A stretch of DNA of 64,000 nt from an uncultured Clostridia bacterium (GCA_934130285.1 CAKOXT010000004.1:1-64000), one strand, 5' to 3'. Counted from the first letter of the stretch, positions 15,486 to 26,846 are shown. The notes: a model not told the origin generated them from the sequence alone. Made by a program: numbers and translations.

Positions 15486-16115
15486 ATGGAAATTTTATAT
15501 GGAACAACTAACAAAGCCAAAGTTAAATCAATGGAAAAGATTATTAAAGAACACAACTTTGATATAACAATTAAGACTTTGCCAGAAATAGGATTTAATG
15601 AAGAAATCGTGGAAGATGGAACAACATTTGAAGAAAATTCAGAAATAAAAGCTAAAGCTATTCAGAAATTTTGTAAGGAAAATAATATAAATGTACACCT
15701 AATAATGACAGATGATGCAGGATTATGTATAGATAAATTAAATGGAGAACCAGGAGTATATACAGCTAGATATGCAGGAGAAAATCCTACACAAATACAA
15801 AATATTGAAAAAGTATTAGACAAATTAAAAGAATATCAAGATTCTAAAGATAGAACAGCTACATTTGTATGTGTGTTAACAGCAATAGTATTAGATACAG
15901 GTGAAGAGATTGTAGCCAGGGGAGAATGCAAAGGAAGTATAGCTAAAAAGCCAGGAAAAATGGGTGGACTAACATACGGACCATTGTTTATACCAGAAGG
16001 ATTTACATTACCAATGAATGATTTAGAAGAAGAGAAATATGAAAAAGTTCATAATCATAGAGATATTGCTATGAGAAAGATTGTAGAAGAATTAGCAAAA
16101 AGAAATTTAATATAA
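15486..16115 (+). CDS. RdgB/HAM1 family non-canonical purine NTP pyrophosphatase
   Basis: The N-terminus MEILYGTTNKAKVKSM is the HAM1 substrate-binding strand. IMTDDAGLCIDKLNGEPGVYTARYAG corresponds to the [23 protein letters not shown] signature, split here over residues 75-100. Family enzymes remove inosine and xanthosine triphosphates. At 209 residues it is normal length. It ends with HRDIAMRKI, close to the conserved SHR. AAAGGAG precedes ATG 15486. The protein at 4963 is a second, more divergent member. Confidence 0.87.
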   Translation: MEILYGTTNKAKVKSMEKIIKEHNFDITIKTLPEIGFNEEIVEDGTTFEENSEIKAKAIQKFCKENNINVHLIMTDDAGLCIDKLNGEPGVYTARYAGENPTQIQNIEKVLDKLKEYQDSKDRTATFVCVLTAIVLDTGEEIVARGECKGSIAKKPGKMGGLTYGPLFIPEGFTLPMNDLEEEKYEKVHNHRDIAMRKIVEELAKRNLI

Positions 16116-16151
16116 TTAAAAAAGTTTAGAAAACTTACGTATATATAAAAA

Positions 16152-16190
16152 CAAAAAAAGGAATAATTTTGCTAATTATTCCTTTTTTGT
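16152..16190 (+). terminator. Rho-independent terminator
   Basis: AAAAAAGGAATAA pairs with TTATTCCTTTTTT around TTTTGCTAA; it closes the radical SAM-HAM1 unit. Confidence 0.88.
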
Positions 16191-16351
16191 AATAATTTGT
16201 AATTTGAAAAGCTCTTACAAAAGCCAATATACTATAAAAAATAAAAAAAAGCAAATACCAAAATATATTAATTAAATTAGAATAAGATAATAAAAATGAG
16301 AAAAACTAAATTATAGTAAAATTAAAACAGATTAATCGTAAAAATTATGAT

Positions 16352-16608
16352 TTGAAACAAATAAAAAGTTATGCTAATATATAAACATAGAAATTAAATA
16401 AGTTATCAATCTTCCCTGCATGGTGCGTTTTTGACAGAGTTTTTAGAACCTACAAGTTTTGGAGAAGGGAGCTTGCTCTCTGAATACGGCGTGTATGCTT
16501 ACGAGCTTTATCAGTAAGAAACCCAGAAGTATTTAGGACGGCACCCACCTGTTTTAGGACAGGTCCATAAAAATTCTTATGCATGACGGCTAATGTGGGG
16601 CTTTTTTT
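16352..16608 (+). ncRNA. ssrS: Probable 6S RNA with its promoter
   Basis: A promoter (TTGAAA at 16352, 17 bases, TAATAT at 16375) precedes a non-coding stretch that is far richer in G+C than its surroundings and folds as a rod. TGCAT near 16417 pairs with ATGCA near 16580. GAGTTTTTA pairs with TAAAAATTC further in. A side hairpin CCTGT-TTTAGG-ACAGG lies on the 3' side of the central bubble, and GGGAGC-TT-GCTCTC and CTTAC...GTAAG lie at the top. A GGGGC plus T7 tail ends it. The layout and the segment GGACGGCACCCACCTG fit Firmicute 6S RNA, which binds the RNA polymerase holoenzyme. It lacks tmRNA, RNase P and SRP hallmarks. The RNA itself should begin near 16387. Confidence 0.68.
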
Positions 16609-16684
16609 ATGCCCAAAAGAGAACAAAAGCTTATCTTTACAATCAAAAATAAAAATGCTAAAATAAACACATATTGGAGGCGTT

Positions 16685-17512
16685 ATGAACGTAAAAGAAG
16701 CTATAAATTATGGAATACAAAATTTAGAAAATATTGATGATAAAATTTTAAAAATAAAAATTTTACTTGCATATGTAATGAATGTTGAGAAAAATTATTT
16801 AATAACACATGATGATGAAGAACTTACAAAAGAAGTAGAAAAAAATTTCAAAAATGGATTAAAAAAATTATCTGAAAATATACCAATTCAGTACATAACA
16901 GGAATGCAAGAATTTTATGGAATGAAATTTAAAGTAAATGAAAATGTATTAATTCCAAGATTTGATACCGAAATATTAGTAGAAGAAACTCTAAAAGTGG
17001 CTAAAGCAGGGCAAAAAATACTAGATATGTGTACAGGAAGTGGAATTATAGCAGCAGCAATAGCTAAAAATGTGGATAACACATCTCAAGTTTATGCTAG
17101 CGATATAAGTGATAAAGCATTAGAAATAGCAAAGTACAATAGCAAAAAAAATAATGCCAATGTGAAATTTATAGTATCAAATTTATTTGAAAATATAAAT
17201 GATATTGATTTTGATATAATAGTATCTAATCCTCCATATATAACCAAAGAAGAAATGCAACACTTAGAAATACAAGTGAAAAAAGAACCAGAAATCGCAT
17301 TATATGGTGGAATAGATGGATTAGATTTTTATAAAAGAATTACCAAAGAAGCGGTAGAACATTTAAAAATAGGTGGTTACTTATTATTTGAAATAGGTTA
17401 TAAACAAAAAGAAGCTGTTATGGAAATTTTAGAGCAGAATAAATTTAAAAATATAAGATGCGTAAAAGATTTTAATAATTTAGATAGAGTAATTATAGGA
17501 GAAAAGGAGTAA
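16685..17512 (+). CDS. prmC: Release factor glutamine methyltransferase PrmC
   Basis: A 275-residue class I SAM methyltransferase. The N-terminal helical domain precedes [17 protein letters not shown] and the active-site loop [16 protein letters not shown] is bound around [16 protein letters not shown], and the catalytic motif is VSNPPYI. PrmC methylates the GGQ glutamine of release factors. Its usual partner prfA is not next to it. TTGGAGG lies before the ATG. The stop is two bases before the whiA start. Confidence 0.93.
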   Translation: MNVKEAINYGIQNLENIDDKILKIKILLAYVMNVEKNYLITHDDEELTKEVEKNFKNGLKKLSENIPIQYITGMQEFYGMKFKVNENVLIPRFDTEILVEETLKVAKAGQKILDMCTGSGIIAAAIAKNVDNTSQVYASDISDKALEIAKYNSKKNNANVKFIVSNLFENINDIDFDIIVSNPPYITKEEMQHLEIQVKKEPEIALYGGIDGLDFYKRITKEAVEHLKIGGYLLFEIGYKQKEAVMEILEQNKFKNIRCVKDFNNLDRVIIGEKE

Positions 17513-17514
17513 AC

Positions 17515-18357
17515 ATGTCTTTTTCATCAGAAACAAAAAAAGAATTAAGTTCTATAAATAATTTTGCAAAAAAAGAATTGCTAGAGGCAGAATTAATTGG
17601 ATATTTAATGTCTGGAAATAGCAAAGAAGAAGCAGACAAAATAGAATTTATAACTGAAAATGAATTTAATATAGAAAGACTTTATAAAATACTTTTCAAA
17701 CTTAAAATAGAATATGAGCCAGAAATAGAAAGAAAAGTATATGTTGCTAAAATAAGCAAGGTTAAGCTAAGAAATATAGAAGAACTTACTCAAGAAGAAG
17801 AGAAAAAAGCATTAGTGCGTGGATTGTTTCTTGGAAGTGGATCGCTAAATGATCCAAACAAAAAATATCATCTTGAAATTTTATTAAAAAATAGAGATAC
17901 CGCACAATATATTCAAAATATTTTAAAATATTATAATATAAAATCTAAAATACTTGATTCAAATAATACAATTTATATAAAAGAAGGAGAAGAAATTTCA
18001 AAATTTCTTGCTTTCATAGGTGCACAAAAAGCAGTATTACAGTTTGAAGAAATAAGAGTCATGAGAGACATAAGAAATAATGTAAACAGACAAGTAAATT
18101 GTGAAACTGCTAATCTTAATAAAACAATAAGTGCAGCAGTACTGCAAATAGAAGCAATAAACTTTTTAAAGAAAATGAAAAAATATGAGGAGTTACCAGA
18201 TAGCCTAATTGAAATAGCTGAATTAAGATTGGAATATCCAGAAATGAGTCTAAAAGATTTAGGTGCACAATTAGAGAACCCAATAGGAAAATCTGGAGTA
18301 AATCACAGACTAAAAAAGATTATTGAAATAGCAGATGAAGTAAAAAGAGGTGAATAA
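17515..18357 (+). CDS. whiA: WhiA family DNA-binding regulator
   Basis: The 280-residue protein begins MSFSSETKKELSSI and has the LAGLIDADG-like N-terminal domain (GYLMSGN, ALVRGLFLGSGSLNDPNKKYH) and the C-terminal helix-turn-helix region LRLEYPEMSLKDLGAQLENP followed by GKSGVNHRLKKI. In Bacillus WhiA influences cell division and chromosome segregation; in Streptomyces it controls sporulation. AAGGAG is close upstream and the hemW start follows its stop directly. Confidence 0.93.
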   Translation: MSFSSETKKELSSINNFAKKELLEAELIGYLMSGNSKEEADKIEFITENEFNIERLYKILFKLKIEYEPEIERKVYVAKISKVKLRNIEELTQEEEKKALVRGLFLGSGSLNDPNKKYHLEILLKNRDTAQYIQNILKYYNIKSKILDSNNTIYIKEGEEISKFLAFIGAQKAVLQFEEIRVMRDIRNNVNRQVNCETANLNKTISAAVLQIEAINFLKKMKKYEELPDSLIEIAELRLEYPEMSLKDLGAQLENPIGKSGVNHRLKKIIEIADEVKRGE

Positions 18358-19473
18358 ATGAAAGAAATAGGAATATACATTCATATCCCATATTGCAAGA
18401 AAAAATGTCATTATTGCGATTTTATTTCATTTAGTGGAAAAGAAGAAACACAAAACAAATACATAGAAGCAATTCTAAAAGAAATTTCAGAATGCACATA
18501 TACAGGATTTAATATAGGAACAATATATATTGGAGGAGGAACTCCATCAATAATAGACCCAGCATACATTACTAAAATTATAGCTAAAATCAGAGAAAAG
18601 TTTATAGTATCACAAAATGCAGAAATAACTATAGAAGTAAATCCTGGAACAGTTGATAGAGAGAAATTATTAGAATATAAAAAAGCAGGAATAAACAGAT
18701 TAAGTATAGGACTTCAATCAACAGACAATGCAATTCTAAAACAAATAGGTCGAATTCACACATACGAACAGTTTAAAGAGACATATGATACAGCAAGAGA
18801 ATTAGGTTTTGACAATATAAATGTTGATTTTATGATTGCTTTGCCTGAAGAAGATGAATGGAGCATTGCTATACAAATAAGTGAAATAATAAATTTAAAA
18901 CCAGAGCATATTTCATGTTATTCATTAATATTAGAAGAAGGAACAGAATTAAAAAGATTAGTAGATGAGGGAGCGATTACTCTTCCATCAGATGAAGAAG
19001 AAAGAAAAATGTATTGGAAAATGAAAGAACTTCTAGAAGAAAATGGATACGAACATTATGAAATATCAAATTTCTCACTACCAGGACATCGCTCAAGACA
19101 TAATATGGATTGCTGGACTCAAAAAGAATATTTAGGATTTGGAACAGCGGCACACAGCTATTTTAATGGAAAAAGATTTTCCAGCCCTAAAACAATAGAA
19201 GAATATATTGTAGATTATAATAAGAAAGAAATCGAAGAAGAACAAACATCAGAATCAATGAAAAAAGAATATATGATGCTTGGACTTAGAAAAATAGAAG
19301 GAGTATCAATATCAGAATTTGAAAGAAAGTTTCAAATAAATCCTTTATTTTATTTTAGATTTGAAATAAGTAAATTAGTTGATGAAGAATTAATAGAAAT
19401 AGATCTAGATAATATAAAACTTACAAAAAAAGGTTTAGATGTAGCTAATATTGTCTGGGAAGAATTTGTATAA
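18358..19473 (+). CDS. hemW: HemW, radical SAM heme chaperone
   Basis: A 371-residue radical SAM enzyme with YIHIPYCKKKCHYCDF (the CxxxCxxC cluster plus the extra Cys-x-Phe of the HemN/HemW family), IYIGGGTPS and INRLSIGLQS. The C-terminal HemN domain ends with a winged helix. It starts at ATG 18358 directly after the whiA stop. HemW was long annotated as an oxygen-independent coproporphyrinogen oxidase but is now known as a heme-insertion chaperone. No heme genes are near. Confidence 0.92.
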   Translation: MKEIGIYIHIPYCKKKCHYCDFISFSGKEETQNKYIEAILKEISECTYTGFNIGTIYIGGGTPSIIDPAYITKIIAKIREKFIVSQNAEITIEVNPGTVDREKLLEYKKAGINRLSIGLQSTDNAILKQIGRIHTYEQFKETYDTARELGFDNINVDFMIALPEEDEWSIAIQISEIINLKPEHISCYSLILEEGTELKRLVDEGAITLPSDEEERKMYWKMKELLEENGYEHYEISNFSLPGHRSRHNMDCWTQKEYLGFGTAAHSYFNGKRFSSPKTIEEYIVDYNKKEIEEEQTSESMKKEYMMLGLRKIEGVSISEFERKFQINPLFYFRFEISKLVDEELIEIDLDNIKLTKKGLDVANIVWEEFV

Positions 19474-19560
19474 AGTAAGAATTAAATTCTAAAAATACAT
19501 ATAAAATAAAGATATACTATAACTATCCAAAAATAAATATGGGTGGATTATTAAAGTTAA

Positions 19561-19600
19561 AAAGAGGGCTATACTGCAAGCAGTATAACCCTCTTTCACG
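19561..19600 (-). terminator. Terminator of the 19668 orphan gene
   Basis: AGAGGG plus CTATACTG pairs with CAGTATA plus CCCTCT; on the minus strand the hairpin is followed by TTTTTAACTTT, so it serves the minus gene. Confidence 0.82.
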
Positions 19601-19667
19601 ATTACATTTAATCGTGAGGAAAAACTTTCATATACATCTGTACACAATTTGAAAATGAAAAACAATA

Positions 19668-20018
19668 TTATTCATTTCCATCAAAAGGAACAGACGCGAT
19701 ATCGAGCGTGGTCATTAAGGTGATAAGCTTTTTGACATCATCATCAGTACAATCATTTCTTCTAGCACCAGACTTGTCAAAAACTTTGAAAAACTGCTCT
19801 CTGAAAACAATTTCAGGACAGATGGTAATTGCAAGTGCTTTCACTGCGGGAATTTCGATAAAACCAGTCGAAGTACTTCCATAGTTAGCATTTACATCAC
19901 CCAGCTCGCAACACTTGTAAATCAAATCTAAACAAGCATTCCGACCACAAGCAGAGATTTTTCCATCCAAAGCAAAAACCTTTGAATAGAGTGTAAGAAA
20001 GTCCTTTTCCTTTGCCAT
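19668..20018 (-). CDS. Orphan 116-residue protein, unknown function
   Basis: On the minus strand ATG 20018 follows GGAGGTATTGTT. The frame is open further upstream to 20084 but lacks a ribosome site there. The product begins MAKEKDFLTLYSKVFALDGK and has five cysteines (CGRNACLDLIYKCCELGD and later C residues) and a helical C-terminus. No motif is recognised. G+C content and codons (GCG, CTC, GGC) differ from host genes. Monocistronic, with a TATAAT box near 20100 on its strand. Confidence 0.65.
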   Translation of the reverse strand: MAKEKDFLTLYSKVFALDGKISACGRNACLDLIYKCCELGDVNANYGSTSTGFIEIPAVKALAITICPEIVFREQFFKVFDKSGARRNDCTDDDVKKLITLMTTLDIASVPFDGNE

Positions 20019-20181
20019 AACAATACCTCCAAAAAATATTTTCATAGGGTTAACACTAAAGATGTCGCTAAGAAGTATTAACACATACGAATAAAAATAT
20101 TATATAATCGTACAGCCTAAAAGTAAAGATTGAATATCTAAAAATAAAGATTAAAAATAAAAAAAGAATATTTTTAAAAAG

Positions 20182-20208
20182 TTAGCAAATACTATTGACA
20201 ACTGCTAA
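20182..20208 (+). promoter_or_regulatory. CIRCE operator 1 overlapping the hrcA promoter
   Basis: TTAGCAAAT, nine bases, AACTGCTAA matches the CIRCE inverted repeat TTAGCACTC-N9-GAGTGCTAA in its outer six bases. The -35 box TTGACA (20195) lies inside it and TATAAT follows at 20216. HrcA binding here would block polymerase. Confidence 0.85.
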
Positions 20209-20233
20209 CTTTGGGTATAATATATATAAAGAT

Positions 20234-20260
20234 TTAGCAAAGAGCATTAGTAAGTGCTAA
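20234..20260 (+). promoter_or_regulatory. CIRCE operator 2 in the hrcA leader
   Basis: TTAGCAAAG, nine bases, AAGTGCTAA is a second CIRCE copy downstream of the -10 box and 15 bases before the hrcA start. Two copies suggest tight HrcA repression of the operon. Confidence 0.88.
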
Positions 20261-20275
20261 AAAAGAGGTAATGAA

Positions 20276-21301
20276 ATGATTGAAAATCTTGATAATAGAA
20301 AAAAGAAAATACTTCAAGCAATCATAGAAGAGTATATAGATACTGCAGAACCAGTAAGCTCTGGAAACCTAGTAAAAGAGCTAAATTGTAGCAGTGCTAC
20401 AATAAGAAATGATATGGCAGAACTTGAAAAAATAGGGTTCATTGAAAAGCCGTATACATCAGCTGGAAGAATACCATCTCAAAAAGGATACAGATACTAT
20501 ATAGATGAATTATTAAGAGATGATAAATTAACACTAAAAGAAATGCAGTATATAAAAAGTAAATTAGAAACAACAGTAAACGAATTAGAGGACTTAACTA
20601 AAATAGCTACAACAACACTTTCAGAATTAACGCATTATACAACAATAGCTATAGGTCCAAAAATAGAAAAACATACAATATTAGATGTTAAGTTTGTATT
20701 GTTAGGAAGCAGAGTAATGATGGCAATAATATTAACAGACTCTGGAATAATTCGTGAAGCTATAATAAAATTCGATGAAGATGTAACAGAAGAACAAATA
20801 AAAAACTTGAATAATATATTTTCTAATCACATGGTAGGAAAACCAATAGATCAATTAGGTGATAACATAGAAACATTTATAACAAATGAAATGCAAAATA
20901 GTATATCAATTATTAAAAAAATAATAACAGAAATTGATAAATTATTTAAAGAAAGTGATGAACTATATTTAGAAGGAACAAACAAATCATTTGACTTACC
21001 AGAATTTCAAAAAGCGGAATTAGCTAAAAACTTTATGAATGTTTTAGATGCAAAAGACTTAGTATCAGAAGTATTAAATACTGGAATTGCAGAAGACATA
21101 AATGTTTATATTGGAGATGAACTACATGACGAAAAACTTAAAGATTTTAGTGTAGTAACATTTAACCATCTACTTGGAGACAAAGATATAGGAACAATTG
21201 GAATAATAGGACCTACAAGAATGGATTATTCTAAAGTTATTTCTATAATGAAATATATCAGTAAAAAACTTAAAGAAGACTATGATGATGAAAATAAATA
21301 A
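20276..21301 (+). CDS. hrcA: Heat-inducible repressor HrcA
   Basis: A 341-residue protein with an N-terminal winged helix (MIENLDNRKKKILQAIIEEY, then SSGNLVKEL, SSATIRNDMAELE, GFIEKPYTSAGRIPS) and the HrcA dimerisation and inserted domains. GTIGIIGPTRMDYSKVI is the conserved C-terminal segment. It represses this operon through the two CIRCE sites. AGAGGT lies before the ATG. It is the first gene of hrcA-grpE-dnaK-dnaJ. Confidence 0.95.
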   Translation: MIENLDNRKKKILQAIIEEYIDTAEPVSSGNLVKELNCSSATIRNDMAELEKIGFIEKPYTSAGRIPSQKGYRYYIDELLRDDKLTLKEMQYIKSKLETTVNELEDLTKIATTTLSELTHYTTIAIGPKIEKHTILDVKFVLLGSRVMMAIILTDSGIIREAIIKFDEDVTEEQIKNLNNIFSNHMVGKPIDQLGDNIETFITNEMQNSISIIKKIITEIDKLFKESDELYLEGTNKSFDLPEFQKAELAKNFMNVLDAKDLVSEVLNTGIAEDINVYIGDELHDEKLKDFSVVTFNHLLGDKDIGTIGIIGPTRMDYSKVISIMKYISKKLKEDYDDENK

Positions 21302-21317
21302 GAAAGAAGGTAGAGAG

Positions 21318-21824
21318 ATGGCAGAAAAAGAAAATAAAGAAAAACTTGAAGAAGAAAGCAATGAAGTAGAAGCAAAAGAAACAGAAGTTATTGAAAACAA
21401 AATTGAAACAGAACTAGACGAACTAAACGACAGATACAAGCGATTATTTGCAGAATTTGAAAATTACAAAAAAAGAAATATGAAAGAAAAAGAAACATTA
21501 AGAAATATGTTAGTATCAGACATAATGACAAGCATATTACCGATTATAGATAACCTTGAAAAAGCAATAAGCACAGGAACAAAAGATACTGCATATGAAG
21601 ATGGAATAAAAATGGTATTAAAGCAATTAAAAGACATGCTTGCATATCATGGAGTAAAAGAAATTGAAGTTGAAGGAAAACCATTCGATCCAGAACTACA
21701 TGAAGCAGTAAGCCATGTAACAGACGAAAAATTAGGAAAAAATATCATTAAAGAGGAATTTAGAAAAGGCTATATCATAGGAAATAAAGTAATTAGACAT
21801 TCTATGGTAATAGTTGCAAACTAA
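21318..21824 (+). CDS. grpE: Nucleotide exchange factor GrpE
   Basis: A 168-residue protein. The acidic N-terminus (MAEKENKEKLEEESNEV) is followed by the long dimer helix ELNDRYKRLFAEFENYKKRN and the beta-wing domain with GVKEIEVEGKPFDPELHEAV and GYIIGNKVIRHSMVIV. GrpE releases ADP from DnaK. I start at ATG 21318, with GAAGG seven bases upstream; the frame is open back to 21282, overlapping hrcA. Confidence 0.94.
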   Translation: MAEKENKEKLEEESNEVEAKETEVIENKIETELDELNDRYKRLFAEFENYKKRNMKEKETLRNMLVSDIMTSILPIIDNLEKAISTGTKDTAYEDGIKMVLKQLKDMLAYHGVKEIEVEGKPFDPELHEAVSHVTDEKLGKNIIKEEFRKGYIIGNKVIRHSMVIVAN

Positions 21825-21877
21825 TAGTTTTTAATTTTTAAAATAAATTATACAAAAGAACAATTTAAAGAGGATAG

Positions 21878-23752
<1,875 letters not shown>

Positions 23753-23764
23753 AAAGCAAATCAA

Positions 23765-23800
23765 GTTGGGGCGTAATATCTTATTTCGCCCCAATTTTTA
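23765..23800 (+). terminator. Terminator between dnaK and dnaJ
   Basis: TTGGGGCG pairs with CGCCCCAA around a 13-base loop, followed by TTTTTA. It probably lowers dnaJ expression relative to dnaK. Confidence 0.88.
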
Positions 23801-23863
23801 GTACAAAGTGAAAGAACTTAGAAGATTATGAGTAATCTATTTAAGTGATAGATGGAGGGAAAA

Positions 23864-25021
23864 ATGGCAAGTACAAAACGTGATTATTACGAAGTACTAG
23901 GTGTAGAAAAAACAGCAACTGATGAAGAATTAAAAAAAGCATATAGAAGACTAGCAAAAAAATACCATCCAGACGCAAACCCTGATAATAAAAAAGAAGC
24001 AGAGGCCAAATTCAAAGAAGTAAGTGAAGCATATGAAGTATTATCAGATAAGCAAAAAAGACAAATGTATGATCAATTTGGATTTGACGGACCACAAGGA
24101 TTCGGTGGACAAAACGGAGGAGGATACTACTCATACGGTTCAGGATTCGACGGATTTAGTGGATTCTCAGGATTTGAAGACTTTGGATTTGGAAGTTTTG
24201 GAGATATATTTTCAGCAGCATTTGGAGGAGGTTCAAGAAGAAAAAGTGGACCTAGAAAAGGTGCTGATTTAAAAGTAAACCTTGATATTACTTTTGAAGA
24301 ATCATACTTAGGTGTTGAAAAAACTATAAGCATAAATAGAAGCAAAGAATGTTCAACTTGTCATGGAACAGGTGCAAAATCTGGTACAAATCCTCAAACA
24401 TGTCAAGTATGTAATGGAACAGGAAAAATCAAACAAGTAGTAACAACACCATTTGGACAAATGTCAACGCAAAAGGTTTGTTCAAATTGTGGTGGTGAAG
24501 GAAAAATAATAAAAGAACCTTGTAGTGCATGTAAAGGAAAAGGAACTGTAAGAGAATCTGCAAAAATAAAAGTAAAAATTCCAGAAGGAATTAGTGACGG
24601 TCAAACAGTAGTATTACGTGGAGAAGGAGAACCTGGAACAAAAAATGGACCAAAAGGTGATTTATATATAAATGTTCATGTAAAAAAACATAGCATCTAC
24701 ACAAGAAAAGCAGATCATGTATTATGTGATATTCCTATAACATTCACAGGTGCAACACTTGGTACAGAAATAGAAGTTCCATTAGTAGATGGAACAAAAG
24801 AAAAATATAAAATTCCAGAAGGAACACAAACAGGTACAAAATTTGTATTAAGAGGAAAAGGTTTCAAAAATGTAAACGGAAACTGGAGAGGCGATTTTGT
24901 ATTCACAGTAAATGTTCAAATTCCTAAAAAACTTACACCAGAACAACGAGATCTAATTACAAAACTTGCATTAACTATGAATGAACAACCACCAATAAAG
25001 AAACGAGGAATATTTGGATAA
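23864..25021 (+). CDS. dnaJ: Chaperone DnaJ (Hsp40)
   Basis: A type I DnaJ of 385 residues: J domain with the HPD loop ([15 protein letters not shown]), Gly/Phe-rich linker ([14 protein letters not shown]), zinc domain with four CxxCxGxG-type motifs ([32 protein letters not shown]) and the C-terminal substrate domain. It stimulates the DnaK ATPase. I start at ATG 23864 after GGAGGG rather than the in-frame ATG 23852, which lies inside the ribosome site. Confidence 0.96.
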   Translation: MASTKRDYYEVLGVEKTATDEELKKAYRRLAKKYHPDANPDNKKEAEAKFKEVSEAYEVLSDKQKRQMYDQFGFDGPQGFGGQNGGGYYSYGSGFDGFSGFSGFEDFGFGSFGDIFSAAFGGGSRRKSGPRKGADLKVNLDITFEESYLGVEKTISINRSKECSTCHGTGAKSGTNPQTCQVCNGTGKIKQVVTTPFGQMSTQKVCSNCGGEGKIIKEPCSACKGKGTVRESAKIKVKIPEGISDGQTVVLRGEGEPGTKNGPKGDLYINVHVKKHSIYTRKADHVLCDIPITFTGATLGTEIEVPLVDGTKEKYKIPEGTQTGTKFVLRGKGFKNVNGNWRGDFVFTVNVQIPKKLTPEQRDLITKLALTMNEQPPIKKRGIFG

Positions 25022-25026
25022 AAAAT

Positions 25027-25063
25027 TAGACTTTTTACTAGCAATAGTAAGAAGTCTTTTTTT
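25027..25063 (+). terminator. Terminator of the heat-shock operon
   Basis: AGACTTTTTACTA pairs with TAGTAAGAAGTCT (one mismatch) around GCAA, followed by seven T residues. Confidence 0.9.
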
Positions 25064-25161
25064 ATACGAGGAAAGTTGAATATATTTATAAAAAAATAAA
25101 AAGTTTTATTTTCTTATTTGAATTGTGTATAATAAATATGAAAAAAGAAAGGATGATGAGT

Positions 25162-25623
25162 ATGAATAAAATAATGCAACAAGCCAAAGAATTAGCTCGA
25201 AATGGAGCAAATAATAACGAAGGTGGACCATTTGGAGCAGTAATTACAGATAAAGATGGAAACATAATAGCAACAGGAAATAATAAAGTTATAATTTCTC
25301 ACGATCCAACAGCACATGCAGAAATAGTTGCAATAAGAAGAGCCAGTGAAAAGTTAGGAACACATGATTTATCAAATTGTATATTATATACATCATGTGA
25401 ACCATGTCCAATGTGTTTATCTGCAATAATATGGGCAAACATACAAAAAGTATATTATGCATGCACACGTAAAGATGCAGCAAGTATAGGTTTTAGAGAT
25501 GATATGATTTATGAATATTTAAAGGGAAATGATAATAATGTAATTGATTTAGAAGAAATTGATAGAGATGAATGTACAGAAGTATTTAAAGAATACAAAT
25601 TAAATCAAAAAGAAATATACTAA
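25162..25623 (+). CDS. Guanine deaminase-like (GuaD/CDA-fold) nucleoside deaminase
   Basis: A CDA-fold zinc deaminase of 153 residues: HAEIVAIRRA has the zinc His and catalytic Glu, and SCEPCPMCLSAIIWA the two zinc cysteines. GGPFGAVI near the N-terminus and RKDAASIGFRDD with IYEYLKG resemble Bacillus GuaD more than tRNA deaminase TadA. I start at ATG 25162, nine bases after AAAGG; a TATAAT at 25128-25133 rules out the longer in-frame start at 25123. It is probably a purine salvage enzyme. Confidence 0.82.
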   Translation: MNKIMQQAKELARNGANNNEGGPFGAVITDKDGNIIATGNNKVIISHDPTAHAEIVAIRRASEKLGTHDLSNCILYTSCEPCPMCLSAIIWANIQKVYYACTRKDAASIGFRDDMIYEYLKGNDNNVIDLEEIDRDECTEVFKEYKLNQKEIY

Positions 25624-25713
25624 AAGACTAAATTGAAATAAAATACAAACTAGAATATATAAAAACAGAATAATCAACAAAGTAAAATAACCAAAAACAA
25701 TATAAAATGAAGC

Positions 25714-25747
25714 CAGCCACGGAAACTATCCCGTGGCCATATTTTTT
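25714..25747. terminator. Hairpin terminator between convergent deaminase and GNAT genes
   Basis: GCCACGG (25716-25722) pairs with CCGTGGC (25731-25737), followed on the plus strand by CATATTTTTT. It can act for the plus gene and may also act for the minus gene. Confidence 0.75.
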
Positions 25748-25764
25748 GGTATAAGAATTAACTA

Positions 25765-26250
25765 TTATAATGCATATGAGAAATACATATAATTTTCCTT
25801 GTTTACATACATTGAGGAATTTAGCTTTTTTTGGACTGAGATACTATACTCATTAGTTCTTTGAATCTCAAAGATGAAATAATCAAATTGAGACTTTAAA
25901 GATTTTGCCAATATTTTTATCCCAATTGAAGCAAGACCTCTGCCACGAAATTCTTTTCCAACAAAGTAGGAAACTGTGGCGGTTCTTTTATCACTTTCGC
26001 TAAAGGTAGGATCAGAATCTACGTCTATAACTGCCATAAGCCGATTAGCTTTATTAAAGACTCCATAGATTCTTTCATAATGAGAAGTGAATTTCTCAAT
26101 TTTAGCTCTTGCGTCAGTAATGCTTGAAGCCATAAAGAAGTTTGTATACTTCTTTAATGATGCATCATTTGCAATTTGATAATATGCATATGCATCATTG
26201 ATCGTTAATTCCCGGACGGTAAGCCCGTTCTTGATTTGTTTTTTTGCCAT
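25765..26250 (-). CDS. GNAT family N-acetyltransferase, orphan A
   Basis: On the minus strand ATG 26250 follows AGGAGGTGCCGATAAT; the frame stays open upstream but without a ribosome site. The 161-residue protein shows the GNAT acetyl-CoA signature VSYFVGKEFRGRGLASIGIK (R-G-x-G) and the final helix with NEYSISVQKKLN. Substrate is unknown. It is paralogous to the next gene: both have Y-IAND near residue 25, D-SDP in the middle and YFVGK or YFIGK before the R-x-x-G motif. Mixed codons richer in G+C place it in the orphan set. Confidence 0.82.
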   Translation of the reverse strand: MAKKQIKNGLTVRELTINDAYAYYQIANDASLKKYTNFFMASSITDARAKIEKFTSHYERIYGVFNKANRLMAVIDVDSDPTFSESDKRTATVSYFVGKEFRGRGLASIGIKILAKSLKSQFDYFIFEIQRTNEYSISVQKKLNSSMYVNKENYMYFSYAL

Positions 26251-26324
26251 ATTATCGGCACCTCCTATTTTTTGTACACGTATATGATAACATAAAAAAG
26301 TTAAAAATTCAATTATGTTTACTA

Positions 26325-26368
26325 TAAGAAAAGAGTGCATAGTACTCAATAGAGCATTATGCACTCTT
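26325..26368 (-). terminator. Terminator of GNAT orphan B
   Basis: AAGAGTGCAT pairs with ATGCACTCTT; on the minus strand TTCTTATAG follows. It separates the two GNAT genes into independent units. Confidence 0.82.
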
Positions 26369-26381
26369 AAATATCCCGTGT

Positions 26382-26846
26382 CTATAATTTCAGTACAAAT
26401 ACATGCATATTATTGTCGAAGCGTCTTTCAATAACTTCATTTACGCTTCTTAAGACAGATAAACTTGCTAAGTTTTCTAAATCTACATAAAATGCAAGAA
26501 ATAAAAACTTTGAATTAGCGTATTTCTTACGCAAAGCTTGTACTGTGGCCTTCGCATAGCCCATATTTCTATAATCTTTGCCAATAAAATAGGCAACCTC
26601 CAAATTGGAATATATTGAATTTGGGTCGGAATCAGCTACATGCACTGCACCAACCAATCTATGCGAAGAATCATCAAAAATTCCCAAAACAGTTGCAGTA
26701 TTGAAAAAACTTTCTGCAAAATCTTTTTTTTCAATATGCATATAATTTGCAAATTTTTCGACAGCAGGATCATTGGCAATCGCCAAATAAGAGTTGACAT
26801 CAAAATCACAAGATGCCTCGAGTTTCTTTAAGTAAATATCTTTCAT
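26382..26846 (-). CDS. GNAT family N-acetyltransferase, orphan B
   Basis: A 154-residue protein read from ATG 26846 on the minus strand with AAGGAGGAC upstream. The GNAT motif is AYFIGKDYRNMGYAKATVQA. The rest follows orphan A in register (YLAIANDPAVEKFANYM; GIFDDSSHRLVGAVHVADSD), so the pair comes from a duplication. The promoter on its strand includes TGTGGTATTAT near 26900. The substrate is not evident. Confidence 0.82.
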   Translation of the reverse strand: MKDIYLKKLEASCDFDVNSYLAIANDPAVEKFANYMHIEKKDFAESFFNTATVLGIFDDSSHRLVGAVHVADSDPNSIYSNLEVAYFIGKDYRNMGYAKATVQALRKKYANSKFLFLAFYVDLENLASLSVLRSVNEVIERRFDNNMHVFVLKL

